DNA of 64,000 nucleotides from Anaerolineales bacterium (GTDB taxonomy: Bacteria; Chloroflexota; Anaerolineae; Anaerolineales; Villigracilaceae). Below the pieces are notes generated by a model. It did no database searches. It saw only the letters and a list, made by a program, of their open reading frames with translations, and had not been told where the DNA came from. Of this stretch, positions 43,499 through 52,585 are shown in pieces. The DNA lies in assembly GCA_030583885.1 (NCBI GenBank), contig CP129480.1, positions 1,860,001-1,924,000 on the forward strand, read 5' to 3'. Each line of letters begins with the position of its first letter. Within the stretch, counting starts at the first letter, position 1. The position numbers were made by a program, and so were the translations under genes.

Positions 43499-44419
43499 TC
43501 AGACGCAGATAATTTCCAGTTCTTTAGGAAGCAATTCAAGGGTTAAGTGCGAACCGTTCAGGCAGATGAATTCCCCGTCTGCGTGGGCCGGGAAGGTCAC
43601 GTCCAATGATTTAATCGAGACCTTGCGCGCGCGTTTCATTTGGATTTCCGGAAGCGCCTCCTGTGTCCCTTTGATGAAATAAGGGATCATTTGCAGGATG
43701 CGCCCCTTTGTTGCCGTTTCGGCAATGCACAGGTCAAAGTAACCGTCATCGGGCTGGCTGTGGGGAGCCATCTGGAAGCCGCCGCCCATGCGCCTGCCGT
43801 TCATGACCGAGATCATCAACGATGTTTGTTTGATGGTTTCGGTGTCGTCCAATGTGATTTCAACGTGCGCGGGGTTGTAATAGAGGAAGACAGTTTTGAT
43901 GACGCCGATCAGGTAGGCCGGCAACCCGCGTGTCCAGCGGACTTTGATGGCTTCATTGCCAACCGCCGCATCGAACCCGACACCGATGCCGTTGCCGAAA
44001 TACCTTCCTTCGGGAAAATCCCCCCCCTTAACAATACCGATGTCAATCTTTTTGCGTTTGTTTGCGAGCAATGCCTTCAAGCCTTCGTTCAAATTGGTCG
44101 GGATGCCTGTGCCGCCTGCAAAATCATTGCCCGTGCCGATGCCAAGTACACCGAATGCGGAACTGTTGTATCCAGCCTGCTTTGCGCGCATGATGCCGTT
44201 GATGGCTTCATTGGCGGTGCCGTCGCCGCTGGCGCACACGATTACGTCATATCCATTGCGCACCGCGCTCTCTGCAAGTTCGGCGGCGTGCCACATTTTT
44301 TCGGTCTGTACAAGCCTAAAATCCAGCCCATTCTCCCGCAGGCTGGATTCGATTTGCGGAATTGACCTGCCCCCAAGCCCGCGTCCCGATATAGGATTAA
44401 CAATGACAAAATATTTCAT
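43499..44419 (-). CDS. Diacylglycerol/lipid kinase (DagK/YegS family)
   Basis: 306 residues. The N-terminal nucleotide-binding motifs are VNPISGRGLGG, ASGDGTANEAINGI (the GGDGT-like motif with Ala for the first Gly) and GIGTGNDFAGG. The C-terminal beta-sandwich includes MISVMNGRRMGGGFQMAP and FDLCIAET. It likely phosphorylates diacylglycerol or a related lipid, and is coupled to the PlsC-like gene. Confidence 0.9.
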   Translation of the reverse strand: MKYFVIVNPISGRGLGGRSIPQIESSLRENGLDFRLVQTEKMWHAAELAESAVRNGYDVIVCASGDGTANEAINGIMRAKQAGYNSSAFGVLGIGTGNDFAGGTGIPTNLNEGLKALLANKRKKIDIGIVKGGDFPEGRYFGNGIGVGFDAAVGNEAIKVRWTRGLPAYLIGVIKTVFLYYNPAHVEITLDDTETIKQTSLMISVMNGRRMGGGFQMAPHSQPDDGYFDLCIAETATKGRILQMIPYFIKGTQEALPEIQMKRARKVSIKSLDVTFPAHADGEFICLNGSHLTLELLPKELEIICV

Positions 44420-44471
44420 ATACCGCTCCCAATTCAGAATGGGGCGAGTTTATCTTTTGTAAGGCTGGTTG

Positions 44472-45059
44472 TCAATCTGTATTTGATTTGGATTTCAAGT
44501 ATTCTTCGGGTGTGTCAAGGTCTGCGATCACGGTGGAGGTATCCATGATCACGTAATGGATCTTGCGGGCATGTTTTTTCAAAAAGTCGCGCGGTGTTCT
44601 CGGTGGTTTCAGGGCCTGCAATTCGTCCCAGAGAGACCTTGCGACCAGCCAGGGATGTCCGCGCCGCATGTCATAGCTTGGGACTACGATCTGGGCTTTG
44701 CTTTCGAGAAAGGCATTGCAGATGCTCCGCACGCTTCTTGCCTCGACCTGGGGCTGGTCGCCGAGGCAGATGAGCGCGGCACTCGCCTCGCGCATTTTCA
44801 CGCTCAAGCCCAATTGAATGGAGCTTAGCATTTCGCCTTTTTTATAATCCTCATTGAAAACGGTTTGGACGGTTTTTCCGACGAGCATTTCCACCTGCCC
44901 CCGCGCTCCGCCGGTTACAACGAGAATATCCTTGATGCCGGCTGCCTGGAATGTGGAAATAACAGTTTGCAATACCGTACTTTTGCCCCAGGGCATCAGC
45001 ATTTTTGGTTCGCCCATCCGTTTGGATTCGCCTGCAGCTAGAATAATGGCTGTAATCAC
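44472..45059 (-). CDS. MocA/MobA-like nucleotidyltransferase
   Basis: 195 residues with a GTG start at 45059, overlapping the previous stop by 4 nt (GTGA). The nucleotidyltransferase fold shows IILAAGESKRMGEPKMLMPW, then LGDQPQ. MocA-type enzymes attach CMP to molybdopterin (the MCD cofactor of xanthine-dehydrogenase-type enzymes). It is the smaller of two such units in tandem. Confidence 0.88.
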   Translation of the reverse strand: MITAIILAAGESKRMGEPKMLMPWGKSTVLQTVISTFQAAGIKDILVVTGGARGQVEMLVGKTVQTVFNEDYKKGEMLSSIQLGLSVKMREASAALICLGDQPQVEARSVRSICNAFLESKAQIVVPSYDMRRGHPWLVARSLWDELQALKPPRTPRDFLKKHARKIHYVIMDTSTVIADLDTPEEYLKSKSNTD

Positions 45060-46411
45060 GGTTTGCCTCTAGGTTCTTCAATATCGATCAATCTTTGATA
45101 GTCTTCGGGGTTGTCAACATCCCGCAATAATATGTCATCATGCCAAGGCATGTATTTTACTTTGTATTTCGGGAAAACTGCGCGTCCGCCGATATCGCCT
45201 GTCAGTTGGAGGAGGTCGGCGAAGGTTGCGCGGTCAAACAACACAGGATTGGCGCGGTGTTCCTCGAGAACGAGGGGCGCAATGATCGGGGCAAGTTCCT
45301 GTGTGTGCAATTCGGTCAATGCGCGGATGACTGCGCTGGGCATCTGGGGTTGATCTGCCAATAGAAAGACCGCCGCACCCGCATTGTAGGGTAATGATTT
45401 TACTCCAGCACGGATGGATGTGCTTTGACCTTGTGCGTAGTTCGAATTGTTGACAACCATAACCGCCAGGCCTTTTAGCGCAGATTCAACCTGGGCGGCG
45501 TGAAAGCCCGTAACGACCACAACAGGTGAAAGGCCAGCGTGAAGCGCGGTTTCGGCGACCTGTCTTACAAAGGGTTTGCCCTTCCAATCCAGCAATTGCT
45601 TTGGAGATCCAAAGCGGGTCGATTGGCCTGCAGCCAGGATGATCCCTGCGGTGGGTTCGAAAGCGCGGAAATTCCTTTTTTTCAACGAGCCGACAATTAC
45701 CGAGTCGAAGCGATGAAGCAGTTCACGGGCCATGCCTCCACCGATGGATTGAAGTTCGGGGGTGTCTGCCTGGTTGAGCAGCACAATGCGCTGCGCAGCG
45801 GGTGGGATGTTTTTCAGCCCGCCCTGCGGGTGCGTGAGCATGGAAATGACAGCACCCGGTGTGATGCTTTCGCCTATTTGCAGGCCGCTGAGTTGCGAGA
45901 AGATCTCCGCGCGGTGGACATGCTCATCGGTCAGTAGTTTATTAATGGCAGACAGCCCTGTGACCACGATGACGGTTTCGGTGAAGCCTGGGATTGGCGG
46001 TTCGTGCGGCGCGGGGGCTTTGAGAGCCTTTTGACGGGAGCCGTCCGCTTCGATGAGCAGGGGAATGCTACTCCGTCTTGATCTTTCGTGTAGCCAATTT
46101 AGGACGGTTTCATTGACTGGTTTTGCCCTGTCTCGTTCAATTTCCCCAGTCACCAGCGTCACTCCTTCTGGCGGGATATTTGTCAAGCCATTAACATCGT
46201 TTGCGATGATATGATGATCCGCAAGCGGGATTTGCCAAATGCCGAGATGAGATGTTGCAGTGATGATTATTGCTCGGTTGCCAGTGTTTCGTGAGCCGAG
46301 TTGCCGGGCAAGTTGAAAGAGGGCGGTGGTCTTTCCGCCTGCGCCGGCCAGGCTGACAGTCTGATTTGAAGCGGAGGGCAGGTCAAGCCGAAGGGCGCGC
46401 GCAATGTCCAT
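45056..46411 (-). CDS. YqeC-MocA fusion protein (molybdenum hydroxylase maturation)
   Basis: 451 residues from the ATG at 46411; a TTG at 46429 adds six residues. The N-terminal half (about 1-245) is YqeC-like, with the P-loop SLAGAGGKTTALFQLA and EADGSRQKALKAPAPHEPPIP. The C-terminal half (about 250-440) is a second MocA-like nucleotidyltransferase (GIILAAGQSTRFGSPKQLLDW, LADQPQMP). YqeC is linked to selenium-dependent molybdenum hydroxylases. Maturation of the molybdenum hydroxylase encoded at 52586-56627 is the likely job. A -10 (46418-46423) lies 6 nt before the ATG, so the mRNA may be leaderless. Confidence 0.9.
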   Translation of the reverse strand: MDIARALRLDLPSASNQTVSLAGAGGKTTALFQLARQLGSRNTGNRAIIITATSHLGIWQIPLADHHIIANDVNGLTNIPPEGVTLVTGEIERDRAKPVNETVLNWLHERSRRSSIPLLIEADGSRQKALKAPAPHEPPIPGFTETVIVVTGLSAINKLLTDEHVHRAEIFSQLSGLQIGESITPGAVISMLTHPQGGLKNIPPAAQRIVLLNQADTPELQSIGGGMARELLHRFDSVIVGSLKKRNFRAFEPTAGIILAAGQSTRFGSPKQLLDWKGKPFVRQVAETALHAGLSPVVVVTGFHAAQVESALKGLAVMVVNNSNYAQGQSTSIRAGVKSLPYNAGAAVFLLADQPQMPSAVIRALTELHTQELAPIIAPLVLEEHRANPVLFDRATFADLLQLTGDIGGRAVFPKYKVKYMPWHDDILLRDVDNPEDYQRLIDIEEPRGKP

Positions 46412-46417
46412 GGCTGT

Positions 46418-46423
46418 ATTGTA
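46418..46423 (-). promoter_or_regulatory. -10 box of the YqeC-MocA gene
   Basis: TACAAT (minus strand) ends six bases before the ATG at 46411. No Shine-Dalgarno sequence is present; the -35 is poor. Confidence 0.4.
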
Positions 46424-46457
46424 AGTCAAATAATTTGAATGTTGTGCTGAAAAGGTC

Positions 46458-46486
46458 TTTGGATTTTTTGTAAAGAACCTTATAAT
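46458..46486 (+). promoter_or_regulatory. Promoter of the REC-GGDEF-like gene
   Basis: -35 TTTGGA (46458-46463), 17-nt spacer, -10 TATAAT (46481-46486). Divergent from the YqeC-MocA promoter. Confidence 0.5.
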
Positions 46487-46538
46487 TGATACGGTATGGA
46501 ATGCGAGAACCGTTTATGGAGGCCGAAGGGCATTGTGT

Positions 46539-47438
46539 ATGGATAAGCCGGTTGCATTGATCATTGAAGATGACCGCGATGTCGGCGCCTTGTTCCGTCA
46601 CGTGCTGGATGTGGCCGGGTATCAGACCGAGATCGTGATGGACGGCAGGGAAGCCATGGAACGTCTCGAAACCCTGCTGCCCAATATCGTCCTGCTCGAT
46701 TTGCAGCTGCCGAACGTGTCTGGGGTGCAAATTCTGAAACGGATGCGCGAGGATGATAAGTTCGAGAAGGTCCCGGTGGTGGTCATTACCGCTTATGCGC
46801 CCTTTGCAGACAGCCTGCCTGTGGAACCGGACCTGCTTTTGCTCAAACCTGTGGATCTCAACCAGCTTAGCAGTCTGGTCCAACGCCTGCAAGCCACACA
46901 GGGCGCATTGAATGAACCAGCGCATGACCCGCTGACCGGTTTGTATGCATTCGGTTTTTTTACAGTACGGCTGGCATTTTCCCTCGAGCGTATCAAACAA
47001 AGTTCACTCCGCCGTTTTGGGGTTATGCTCGCGGATGTGACTCAACTGGCGGAACTCAAAAAGCAGATTCATTCAGACGAGTTCAACCATTTTCTTCGCA
47101 AACTGGCAGATCAATTCCGCATGGCGCTTCGGCCCACCGATACCATGGCCTGGTCGGCGGAGGATGGATTTTTTCTTACGCTGATCGAGAACATTCCCAG
47201 CCCTGAAGCGCCGCTTCGGATTGCAGCCCGCGTGCGGAATACGATGAAAAAATTTTTCGACCAGAATGACCATGGACTTGGGTTGCGCGCGAATTTGGGA
47301 GTTTTGCTCTGTGATCGAGAATATGAGGACATCCAAATGATCTTGAGCGATATTAATCGTGTGCGCACGCTGCTTCGGGAAAGGCAGTATGCCAGCCCTG
47401 CAATATTTGACAGGGAAATGTTGAAACAAAAAGGATGA
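46539..47438 (+). CDS. Response regulator with degenerate GGDEF-like domain
   Basis: 299 residues from the ATG at 46539; AAGGG is upstream. The receiver is complete: LIIEDDRDVG, IVLLDLQLPNVSG, VVVITAY and LLKPVD. The C-terminal half starts DPLTGLYAFGFF, as in GGDEF domains, but the catalytic signature is absent (AWSAEDGFFL stands where GGDEF should be), so it cannot make cyclic-di-GMP. It probably works as a signal-binding or interaction domain. Confidence 0.85.
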   Translation: MDKPVALIIEDDRDVGALFRHVLDVAGYQTEIVMDGREAMERLETLLPNIVLLDLQLPNVSGVQILKRMREDDKFEKVPVVVITAYAPFADSLPVEPDLLLLKPVDLNQLSSLVQRLQATQGALNEPAHDPLTGLYAFGFFTVRLAFSLERIKQSSLRRFGVMLADVTQLAELKKQIHSDEFNHFLRKLADQFRMALRPTDTMAWSAEDGFFLTLIENIPSPEAPLRIAARVRNTMKKFFDQNDHGLGLRANLGVLLCDREYEDIQMILSDINRVRTLLRERQYASPAIFDREMLKQKG

Positions 47439-47465
47439 AACCGCCGAAGGTGGTTTCATCCTTTT
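47429..47465. terminator. Bidirectional terminator between the REC gene and a lipoprotein gene
   Basis: AAAAGGATGAAACC and GGTTTCATCCTTTT arms around a 9-nt loop; it includes the REC gene stop codon. Confidence 0.9.
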
Positions 47466-47479
47466 GAATGCCGGCCGCC

Positions 47480-48490
47480 CTAGTTTGAGATCAGGCTTTT
47501 CCAGGTGTTGGGTCCCACAATTCCATCAGAGGCGAGACCTTTGGCGGTTTGGAAGGCTTTTACGGCGTTGGCCGTAATGGGTCCAAAACCCCCATCCACC
47601 TCGACAGCATAGCCGTATTTGTCCCTGAGCAGTTTTTGCACAGCGCGGACCGCATCCCCATTACTGCCTTGTGAGACTTGTATGATCAGAGCGCTCCAGG
47701 TATCAGGCCCAACGATGCCATCTTTTGCAAGTCCCTTTTGGGTCTGGAAGTTCTCAACCCTTGATTTGGTCTGTGGACCGAAGATGCCATCCGGAGCCAG
47801 GTTGTGTCCGTTGGCTCTGAGCAGATATTGAATGGCGTACACTTCATTGCCCTGGTCCCCCTGTTTGAAAACGGGCCAGCTTGGGACGGGTGTATTTGCG
47901 GCAACGGCTGCGGCTTTGATCTGAACCCAGAACGGTCCGGTGGAGAGACCAAATACTGCGCCGCCCGGTTCACGCAATCTCCAGTTGCCCTTGTAAGTGC
48001 CGGGTGCGCCTGGGGCCGTCAGGTTCACGGATACATCAATCGTCTGGCCCGGTGCGACAGTGCCAGCTGTCAGTTGTTGCGAGGCGGGACCTCCCATTTG
48101 GTCGCCAGAGTCGAAGACGAGCTGATAGCCTGAAGTCCAGGTGCAGGAGCCGGCATTTCTGAGTCTCCAGGTTTTTGTAAAGGCCGTGTTGACCGTTACG
48201 CTGGCGTTATCTGGAATTGTTACATCCGAGACGAAGGAGGCCAGATTGCAGGGCACAGCTGTGCTTGCAGCGGTCGCTGCTCCGGGCGGTGTATTTGTAG
48301 CGGTTAAGGCCGGCGCGGGGGTTTCCTCCGTCGTTGTCGGGGTCTCCCCCGTCAGGGCGGCGGCAGTGATTGTTTGTGCGGCGAGTGTGAAGACCAGGCC
48401 TTCGCTTTGTCCCTGTGAGCCATTCGGGAGGTTGCAGGCGGACATTATTAAAATGGGCAAGAGACATACAACAAATAATTTTCGATTCAT
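47480..48490 (-). CDS. Lipoprotein with NBR1-Ig-like and two peptidoglycan-binding domains
   Basis: 336 residues; lipobox IMSAC. A Thr/Pro-type linker (about 55-80) is followed by an Ig-like NBR1-type domain (about 85-190; VNTAFTKTWRLRNAGSCTWTSG, PGAPGTYKGNWRLREPGG). Two PG_binding_1 repeats follow (EVYAIQYLLRANGHNLAPDG, AVRAVQKLLRDKYG), each ending DGIVGPxTW. It is anchored in the membrane and likely holds the cell wall. No enzymatic domain is visible. Confidence 0.92.
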   Translation of the reverse strand: MNRKLFVVCLLPILIMSACNLPNGSQGQSEGLVFTLAAQTITAAALTGETPTTTEETPAPALTATNTPPGAATAASTAVPCNLASFVSDVTIPDNASVTVNTAFTKTWRLRNAGSCTWTSGYQLVFDSGDQMGGPASQQLTAGTVAPGQTIDVSVNLTAPGAPGTYKGNWRLREPGGAVFGLSTGPFWVQIKAAAVAANTPVPSWPVFKQGDQGNEVYAIQYLLRANGHNLAPDGIFGPQTKSRVENFQTQKGLAKDGIVGPDTWSALIIQVSQGSNGDAVRAVQKLLRDKYGYAVEVDGGFGPITANAVKAFQTAKGLASDGIVGPNTWKSLISN

Positions 48491-48674
48491 GGTGCTCTCC
48501 TTTGAATGGCAATAGTCTAGCAGACAGCCTGGTTTAAATCAATTTTACAAAAGTACCATAGGGAACCAAAGGAGCGCAAAGCTCATCCCCCATTGCCCTT
48601 CTTTTGGCGGATCTTTTTCAAGATTAACCCATCCCCCCAAAAAAGTGAATGTAAATTTCCTTATATTTACAAGG

Positions 48675-49073
48675 CTATTTGTTGTTGTATAGAAGGCCGC
48701 CGATGATTGAAAATCCAAGCACAGACAAGTTTGTGATCTGGGGATCGGGTTTCCATCCCAGCAGGTCCCCGCCCAGCGCAAATGCCCAGATGGGAAAGGC
48801 GAGGCCGGCCAAAATTATATTTCCTATTTTCCCATCTCCATCTGTAGCCCACCAGCGCAGCGCCACCGCCCCAGCCCAGCAAAAGATCATCCAGTAGCCT
48901 GTGTAATCCGGTGCGCCAGCAAGTCCAAGCGCAAAAACCGCCACTACCTCGGTCGGAATGTGGGATGTCATGTTCGAGGCGAATTCCTTGACTTTATCTT
49001 TGTTACCGCGTTTTTGATCCGCGTCCTTGATTTGTCGAGCCGATCTGCCTGTGATCCCATATAGCGTAGCCAT
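48675..49073 (-). CDS. Small hypothetical membrane protein
   Basis: About 132 residues from the ATG at 49073 (GGAGT upstream); the frame to 49112 has no family support. A soluble basic start (KDADQKRGNKDKVKEFA) precedes three to four helices (TEVVAVFALGLAGAPDY, YWMIFCWAGAVALRWW, IILAGLAFPIWAFALGG, LSVLGFSIIGGLLY). I recognise no family. It has its own gaps on both sides, so it is probably monocistronic. Confidence 0.7.
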   Translation of the reverse strand: MATLYGITGRSARQIKDADQKRGNKDKVKEFASNMTSHIPTEVVAVFALGLAGAPDYTGYWMIFCWAGAVALRWWATDGDGKIGNIILAGLAFPIWAFALGGDLLGWKPDPQITNLSVLGFSIIGGLLYNNK

Positions 49074-49197
49074 GTTTACTCCTTTCAAAACTATATCTAT
49101 CAAACTATACAACGTTTATGTTGGAATTTCAATCGCGAATCCGTTTTTGTTAACTATTTAAATCAGTCCTCGACGCTTGTTGTCTGCACGGGGAACA

Positions 49198-49536
49198 TTA
49201 TCCCCCGGCGATTTTCACGTTGTACCCCAGCCTTTTCAATGTCTCGGCGATTTTCTCGCGCTGTTCCCCCTGGATTTCAATGACACCGTCTTTTACTGTC
49301 CCGCCGGTTCCGCAGATCCGCTTGAGTCTCTTCGCCAGCTCTTTCATTTCTTCTTCGGACAAAACAAGTTTCTTTACTAGGGTAACAGATTTTCCACCGC
49401 GCCCCTTTGAGTCACGATGCAGGTAGACGGTCTGTTCATGAGGGGGCAGTGATATGGACAATTCGGCGGACCTGCGCTCTGTTTTTCGCAAGTCGCCCGA
49501 TTCAGAGGCCCAGACTACAGGGTTGTCCCTCGGCAT
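49198..49536 (-). CDS. SUI1/eIF1-like translation factor
   Basis: 112 residues. Contains the SUI1 fold: GKSVTLVKKLVLSEEEMKELAKR, then ICGTGGTVKDGVIEIQGEQREKI. Bacterial YciH proteins have this form and are thought to increase start-codon fidelity. It lies 10 nt downstream of yqeB. Confidence 0.92.
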   Translation of the reverse strand: MPRDNPVVWASESGDLRKTERRSAELSISLPPHEQTVYLHRDSKGRGGKSVTLVKKLVLSEEEMKELAKRLKRICGTGGTVKDGVIEIQGEQREKIAETLKRLGYNVKIAGG

Positions 49537-49546
49537 GGTAAATGTG

Positions 49547-50344
49547 TTATTCCATCCCCTTTAACGTGATGAGTACTGCTTCTAGTACGCCGCCGCCGAC
49601 TGCGAGCGCCTTGTCTGAAACCAGGGAGCAGACGCCGGGGTCGTTGCGCGAATCCACGTCTCCGATCTTCATGCCCTCGGTCACTTCCACGCTCGGGTGG
49701 ATGATCCCCCGCAGGACACCTTCAAACGGACTGACCAGCGGCTTGTCTTTCACAATCGCAATATTTTCCCCTTCGTCACAGTGATCGCCGATCTGTTTGA
49801 GTGCCTGCACATTTCCAGCGGATGGTGCGCGGAGCACACGGCGCGGGTCGCCTTCGGGCACGCCGCTGTCGGGTTGAGTCTCGCCACTCCACAAGACCCT
49901 GCCGAGGGTATGACTGCGGCGGGTTTCTATCACAGCGTGGCAATTCTCTCCTGCGCGGAAGCCAGGACCAAGTCCGATGTGAAGCGGGATATCCGCGGCC
50001 AACAGTTCAGGTTCCTCTTTCAGCAGCCTCGCATCCACAACGAACGTGGAGCGGGGACTGGTGATGAACTGGTTGCGGAGCGCGTTTGCATCTGGATCGA
50101 TCAAGATGGGAATTTCACCCGCCTCCAGCACGACCTGAAATTGATCGCCCGAAACGAGGCGTGCCGTGACGCCCTCGACCGATTGTGCGCCATCATACAC
50201 CGCCTCACAGAAAGACACAGTCCTGCGGACGGCGCGGGGTTTATCCAGCTCGAGGATGGCGACTTGAAAACCGACGTGATACAAACGCAGCGCAATCCCG
50301 CTTGCAAGGTCGCCGCCGCCGCGGATGATGATCAAAGGGATCAT
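49547..50344 (-). CDS. yqeB: YqeB-like selenium-dependent molybdenum hydroxylase accessory protein
   Basis: 265 residues. Begins MIPLIIIRGGGDLASGIALRL with the Gly-rich nucleotide-binding motif, followed by LELDKPRAVRRTVSF. Its C-terminus carries the biotinyl/lipoyl-like fold region (VQALKQIGDHCDEGENIAIV). YqeB genes co-occur with selenium-dependent molybdenum hydroxylases. No selD or selenouridine gene is seen in this window. Confidence 0.9.
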   Translation of the reverse strand: MIPLIIIRGGGDLASGIALRLYHVGFQVAILELDKPRAVRRTVSFCEAVYDGAQSVEGVTARLVSGDQFQVVLEAGEIPILIDPDANALRNQFITSPRSTFVVDARLLKEEPELLAADIPLHIGLGPGFRAGENCHAVIETRRSHTLGRVLWSGETQPDSGVPEGDPRRVLRAPSAGNVQALKQIGDHCDEGENIAIVKDKPLVSPFEGVLRGIIHPSVEVTEGMKIGDVDSRNDPGVCSLVSDKALAVGGGVLEAVLITLKGME

Positions 50345-50438
50345 AGATCTTCCCGCGGCATTCTGGGCAATTGCTTTTGTGGTATTTGTTGATAAGGTAT
50401 TTTCATGGTAATGTCTCCAGGGTAAGGCTGGCGGGGTT

Positions 50439-51182
50439 CTATGATCGGCTGCTATCGGATGGTTGTGTTACTTCGACCCGCCCGGCTCTCTCGGTCTGTT
50501 CGCTCAACATGTGGCTGAACGAATACAGGAGGATGAAAATGAACAGGAAGAAGAATGTATAGAGCAGGGTAAATGCGGCGAGACGCATGCTTGGGTCGAT
50601 GACGAGACCGAGGATATCCACTGCCGTCTCCGCCGGATTTTGCAGGATATCCCAGGAATTCAGGCGCATGAAGCGCCCGATGTAGATTCCAAAACTGCTC
50701 AAACCGGCAATGACGAAGACGAAGACCCAGCCCAGCGCGCGCCCGAACATCCGTACGACAATATCCTGCATGAGATAGAGGGAGATCACGCCGAGCAATG
50801 TACCTGTCCATGAGCACCAAACAACGATGATCACATCATACCAGAGAGGCGCTCCGCCTGAGCCGCGTGTAAGGTCTTGCAGGTCCGTGAGCATATAGGG
50901 CGCATTGGGGAAGAAGATCAGCCAGATGAACGCGACGAACGGGATGATCAGGTACAACCAGATGCGTTTCCATGAAATTGCGTGCGCGAAATATGCCAGC
51001 ATGAACGGGATCCAGGCGAGGAAGAGGTTCCAGATCAGGCCGGTGTGCCGTGATGATTCCGTGTAGGCCACCCGGGCTGCAACCAGCAGGATGCAGACCA
51101 GGCAGGCGGTGTTCAGCAGAATAAATACAGCGAGGCTGTGTCTGTGTTGGCGGATAAAGGGCTTCAGATTTTTATACATCAT
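50439..51182 (-). CDS. DUF1361-type membrane protein
   Basis: 247 residues, about six helices. The hallmark is WLIFFPNAPYMLTDLQDL, followed by GRFMRLNSWDI. Its start overlaps the DinB gene stop by 4 nt. The family has no agreed function. Confidence 0.88.
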   Translation of the reverse strand: MMYKNLKPFIRQHRHSLAVFILLNTACLVCILLVAARVAYTESSRHTGLIWNLFLAWIPFMLAYFAHAISWKRIWLYLIIPFVAFIWLIFFPNAPYMLTDLQDLTRGSGGAPLWYDVIIVVWCSWTGTLLGVISLYLMQDIVVRMFGRALGWVFVFVIAGLSSFGIYIGRFMRLNSWDILQNPAETAVDILGLVIDPSMRLAAFTLLYTFFFLFIFILLYSFSHMLSEQTERAGRVEVTQPSDSSRS

Positions 51183-51673
51183 AATTTTTTGCGCAGGAAC
51201 AGGATCAAATCGATGTCGCCGGGCGAGTGACCAAACTCCGTGAGCATGGCGGCGGCTTCACTGCGATGCTGTGTGCCATGGTTCACAACATGCGCCATCG
51301 CCTCCCAAAGGATGTTTTCATACATCACGCCCTCTGTGGATGTGTATTGGAATGGCCGCTGTAATTGTTCATCCGTGCGCGAGCCTGTAAATCTCATCAA
51401 CTCCACCTCCTCTTGCAGCCAGCGTGCCCGCAGAGATGCAATGTTGGGAAAGTCTTCCGGCGTGAACCTCGCGCCGGGCGATTCGTCCAGCCAGCGTTTT
51501 CGCCAGATCCATTCGGCGAAGAGGATGTGTGTGAGCGTGCTCCTCAGTCCGCCATGCGGATGGGAAGCCGCAGCGAGGAATTGCTCCTCGGTCACCATGG
51601 AAGCCGCGTCCAGGATGCGGGCATTCGCCCATGAATTATATTTGTAAAGCAGCTGTATGGCCTGGGTGTTCAT
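51179..51673 (-). CDS. DinB-family metal-binding protein
   Basis: 164 residues with the four-helix DinB fold; the metal-ligand histidines are in LTHILFAEWIW and HVVNHGTQHRSE. DinB proteins include thiol-S-transferases; the activity is unknown. It overlaps the next gene and the preceding hydrolase by 4 nt each, so all three are co-translated. Confidence 0.88.
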   Translation of the reverse strand: MNTQAIQLLYKYNSWANARILDAASMVTEEQFLAAASHPHGGLRSTLTHILFAEWIWRKRWLDESPGARFTPEDFPNIASLRARWLQEEVELMRFTGSRTDEQLQRPFQYTSTEGVMYENILWEAMAHVVNHGTQHRSEAAAMLTEFGHSPGDIDLILFLRKKL

Positions 51674-52572
51674 CTTGATAGGAACTCCAGCAGGATCGGG
51701 TTCACGATCCCGGCCTTTTCATAATGCGGAATGTGCGAGCAGTTTTGTATTGGATGGAATTCCGCATGAGGCAGAGCCTGCAAAATGAGCGGGTGGTCTG
51801 CAAACGGCGTGGTGGCATCGTTCTCGCCCCAAAAGAGCAGGGTTGGTTTTTTCAACCTGCCGACTTTTTCGTACATTCCAAGGAACGATTCCAGCATTCC
51901 ATTACGCAGCGTGGATAATATGGCGCGTTTGAATCCCTTATACTTCATCTGGGCTTTGTATTTCACCTGGAAAATTTCCACAAGCTTGGGATCGAAAAAA
52001 TCGGAGGCGATGCTTTTGACCATATTTTCGCTTCCAAACAGACCGATGAGCAGTTCGCCAAGAATCGGCAATTTGGCCGCTTTGAGCAGTTTTGTCAGCC
52101 CGATGGCTTTCGCGCCCGATGGGTCGATCAGCACGTGTTTGCGGATGTAGCGCGGATACTTTTCGATGAAGGCGGCAGTGACCGGCCCGCCCATGGAGAG
52201 TCCAACCAGATCCACTTTTTGGATTTCAAGCGCGTCCAACAGATCCTTGAGTTGTTTCACAAACAGGTGGATATCATAGCGGAGGCGGGGTCTGTCGGAA
52301 TATCCGCGCCCGATGAGGTCATATCTTAAGACGCGAAAGCCTGCATTGGACAAAAACTCAAAGGTCGGGTCGTAGATGAAGAATGGTACGGAAAATCCAT
52401 GTACAAGCACAACGGGAATCCCGTTCTTTGCTCCGCCGAGTTCATAATGGGTGACACCGTCGGCAAGCGTGATGAACGAACCGCCAAGTTCTTTGCGGAC
52501 TGTTTCATTCAACTCTTTGGTTTCATCCAGATAAGGGAAGGACATATGGTTCGCAGGGACACGATCCGTCAT
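51670..52572 (-). CDS. Alpha/beta hydrolase
   Basis: 300 residues. Oxyanion region VVLVHGFSVPFF, nucleophile elbow VGLSMGGP (Ser), catalytic Asp candidate in FWGENDATTPF, and His in NCSHIPHYEKA. The substrate is probably a hydrophobic ester. It follows the molybdenum-subunit gene by 13 nt. Confidence 0.92.
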   Translation of the reverse strand: MTDRVPANHMSFPYLDETKELNETVRKELGGSFITLADGVTHYELGGAKNGIPVVLVHGFSVPFFIYDPTFEFLSNAGFRVLRYDLIGRGYSDRPRLRYDIHLFVKQLKDLLDALEIQKVDLVGLSMGGPVTAAFIEKYPRYIRKHVLIDPSGAKAIGLTKLLKAAKLPILGELLIGLFGSENMVKSIASDFFDPKLVEIFQVKYKAQMKYKGFKRAILSTLRNGMLESFLGMYEKVGRLKKPTLLFWGENDATTPFADHPLILQALPHAEFHPIQNCSHIPHYEKAGIVNPILLEFLSR

Positions 52573-52585
52573 GTCCCTGCTGGTA

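Noticed and set aside
48491..48674. Possible small gene or RNA in the gap before the small membrane protein
   Set aside because: No start/ribosome combination and no folding pattern stood out.
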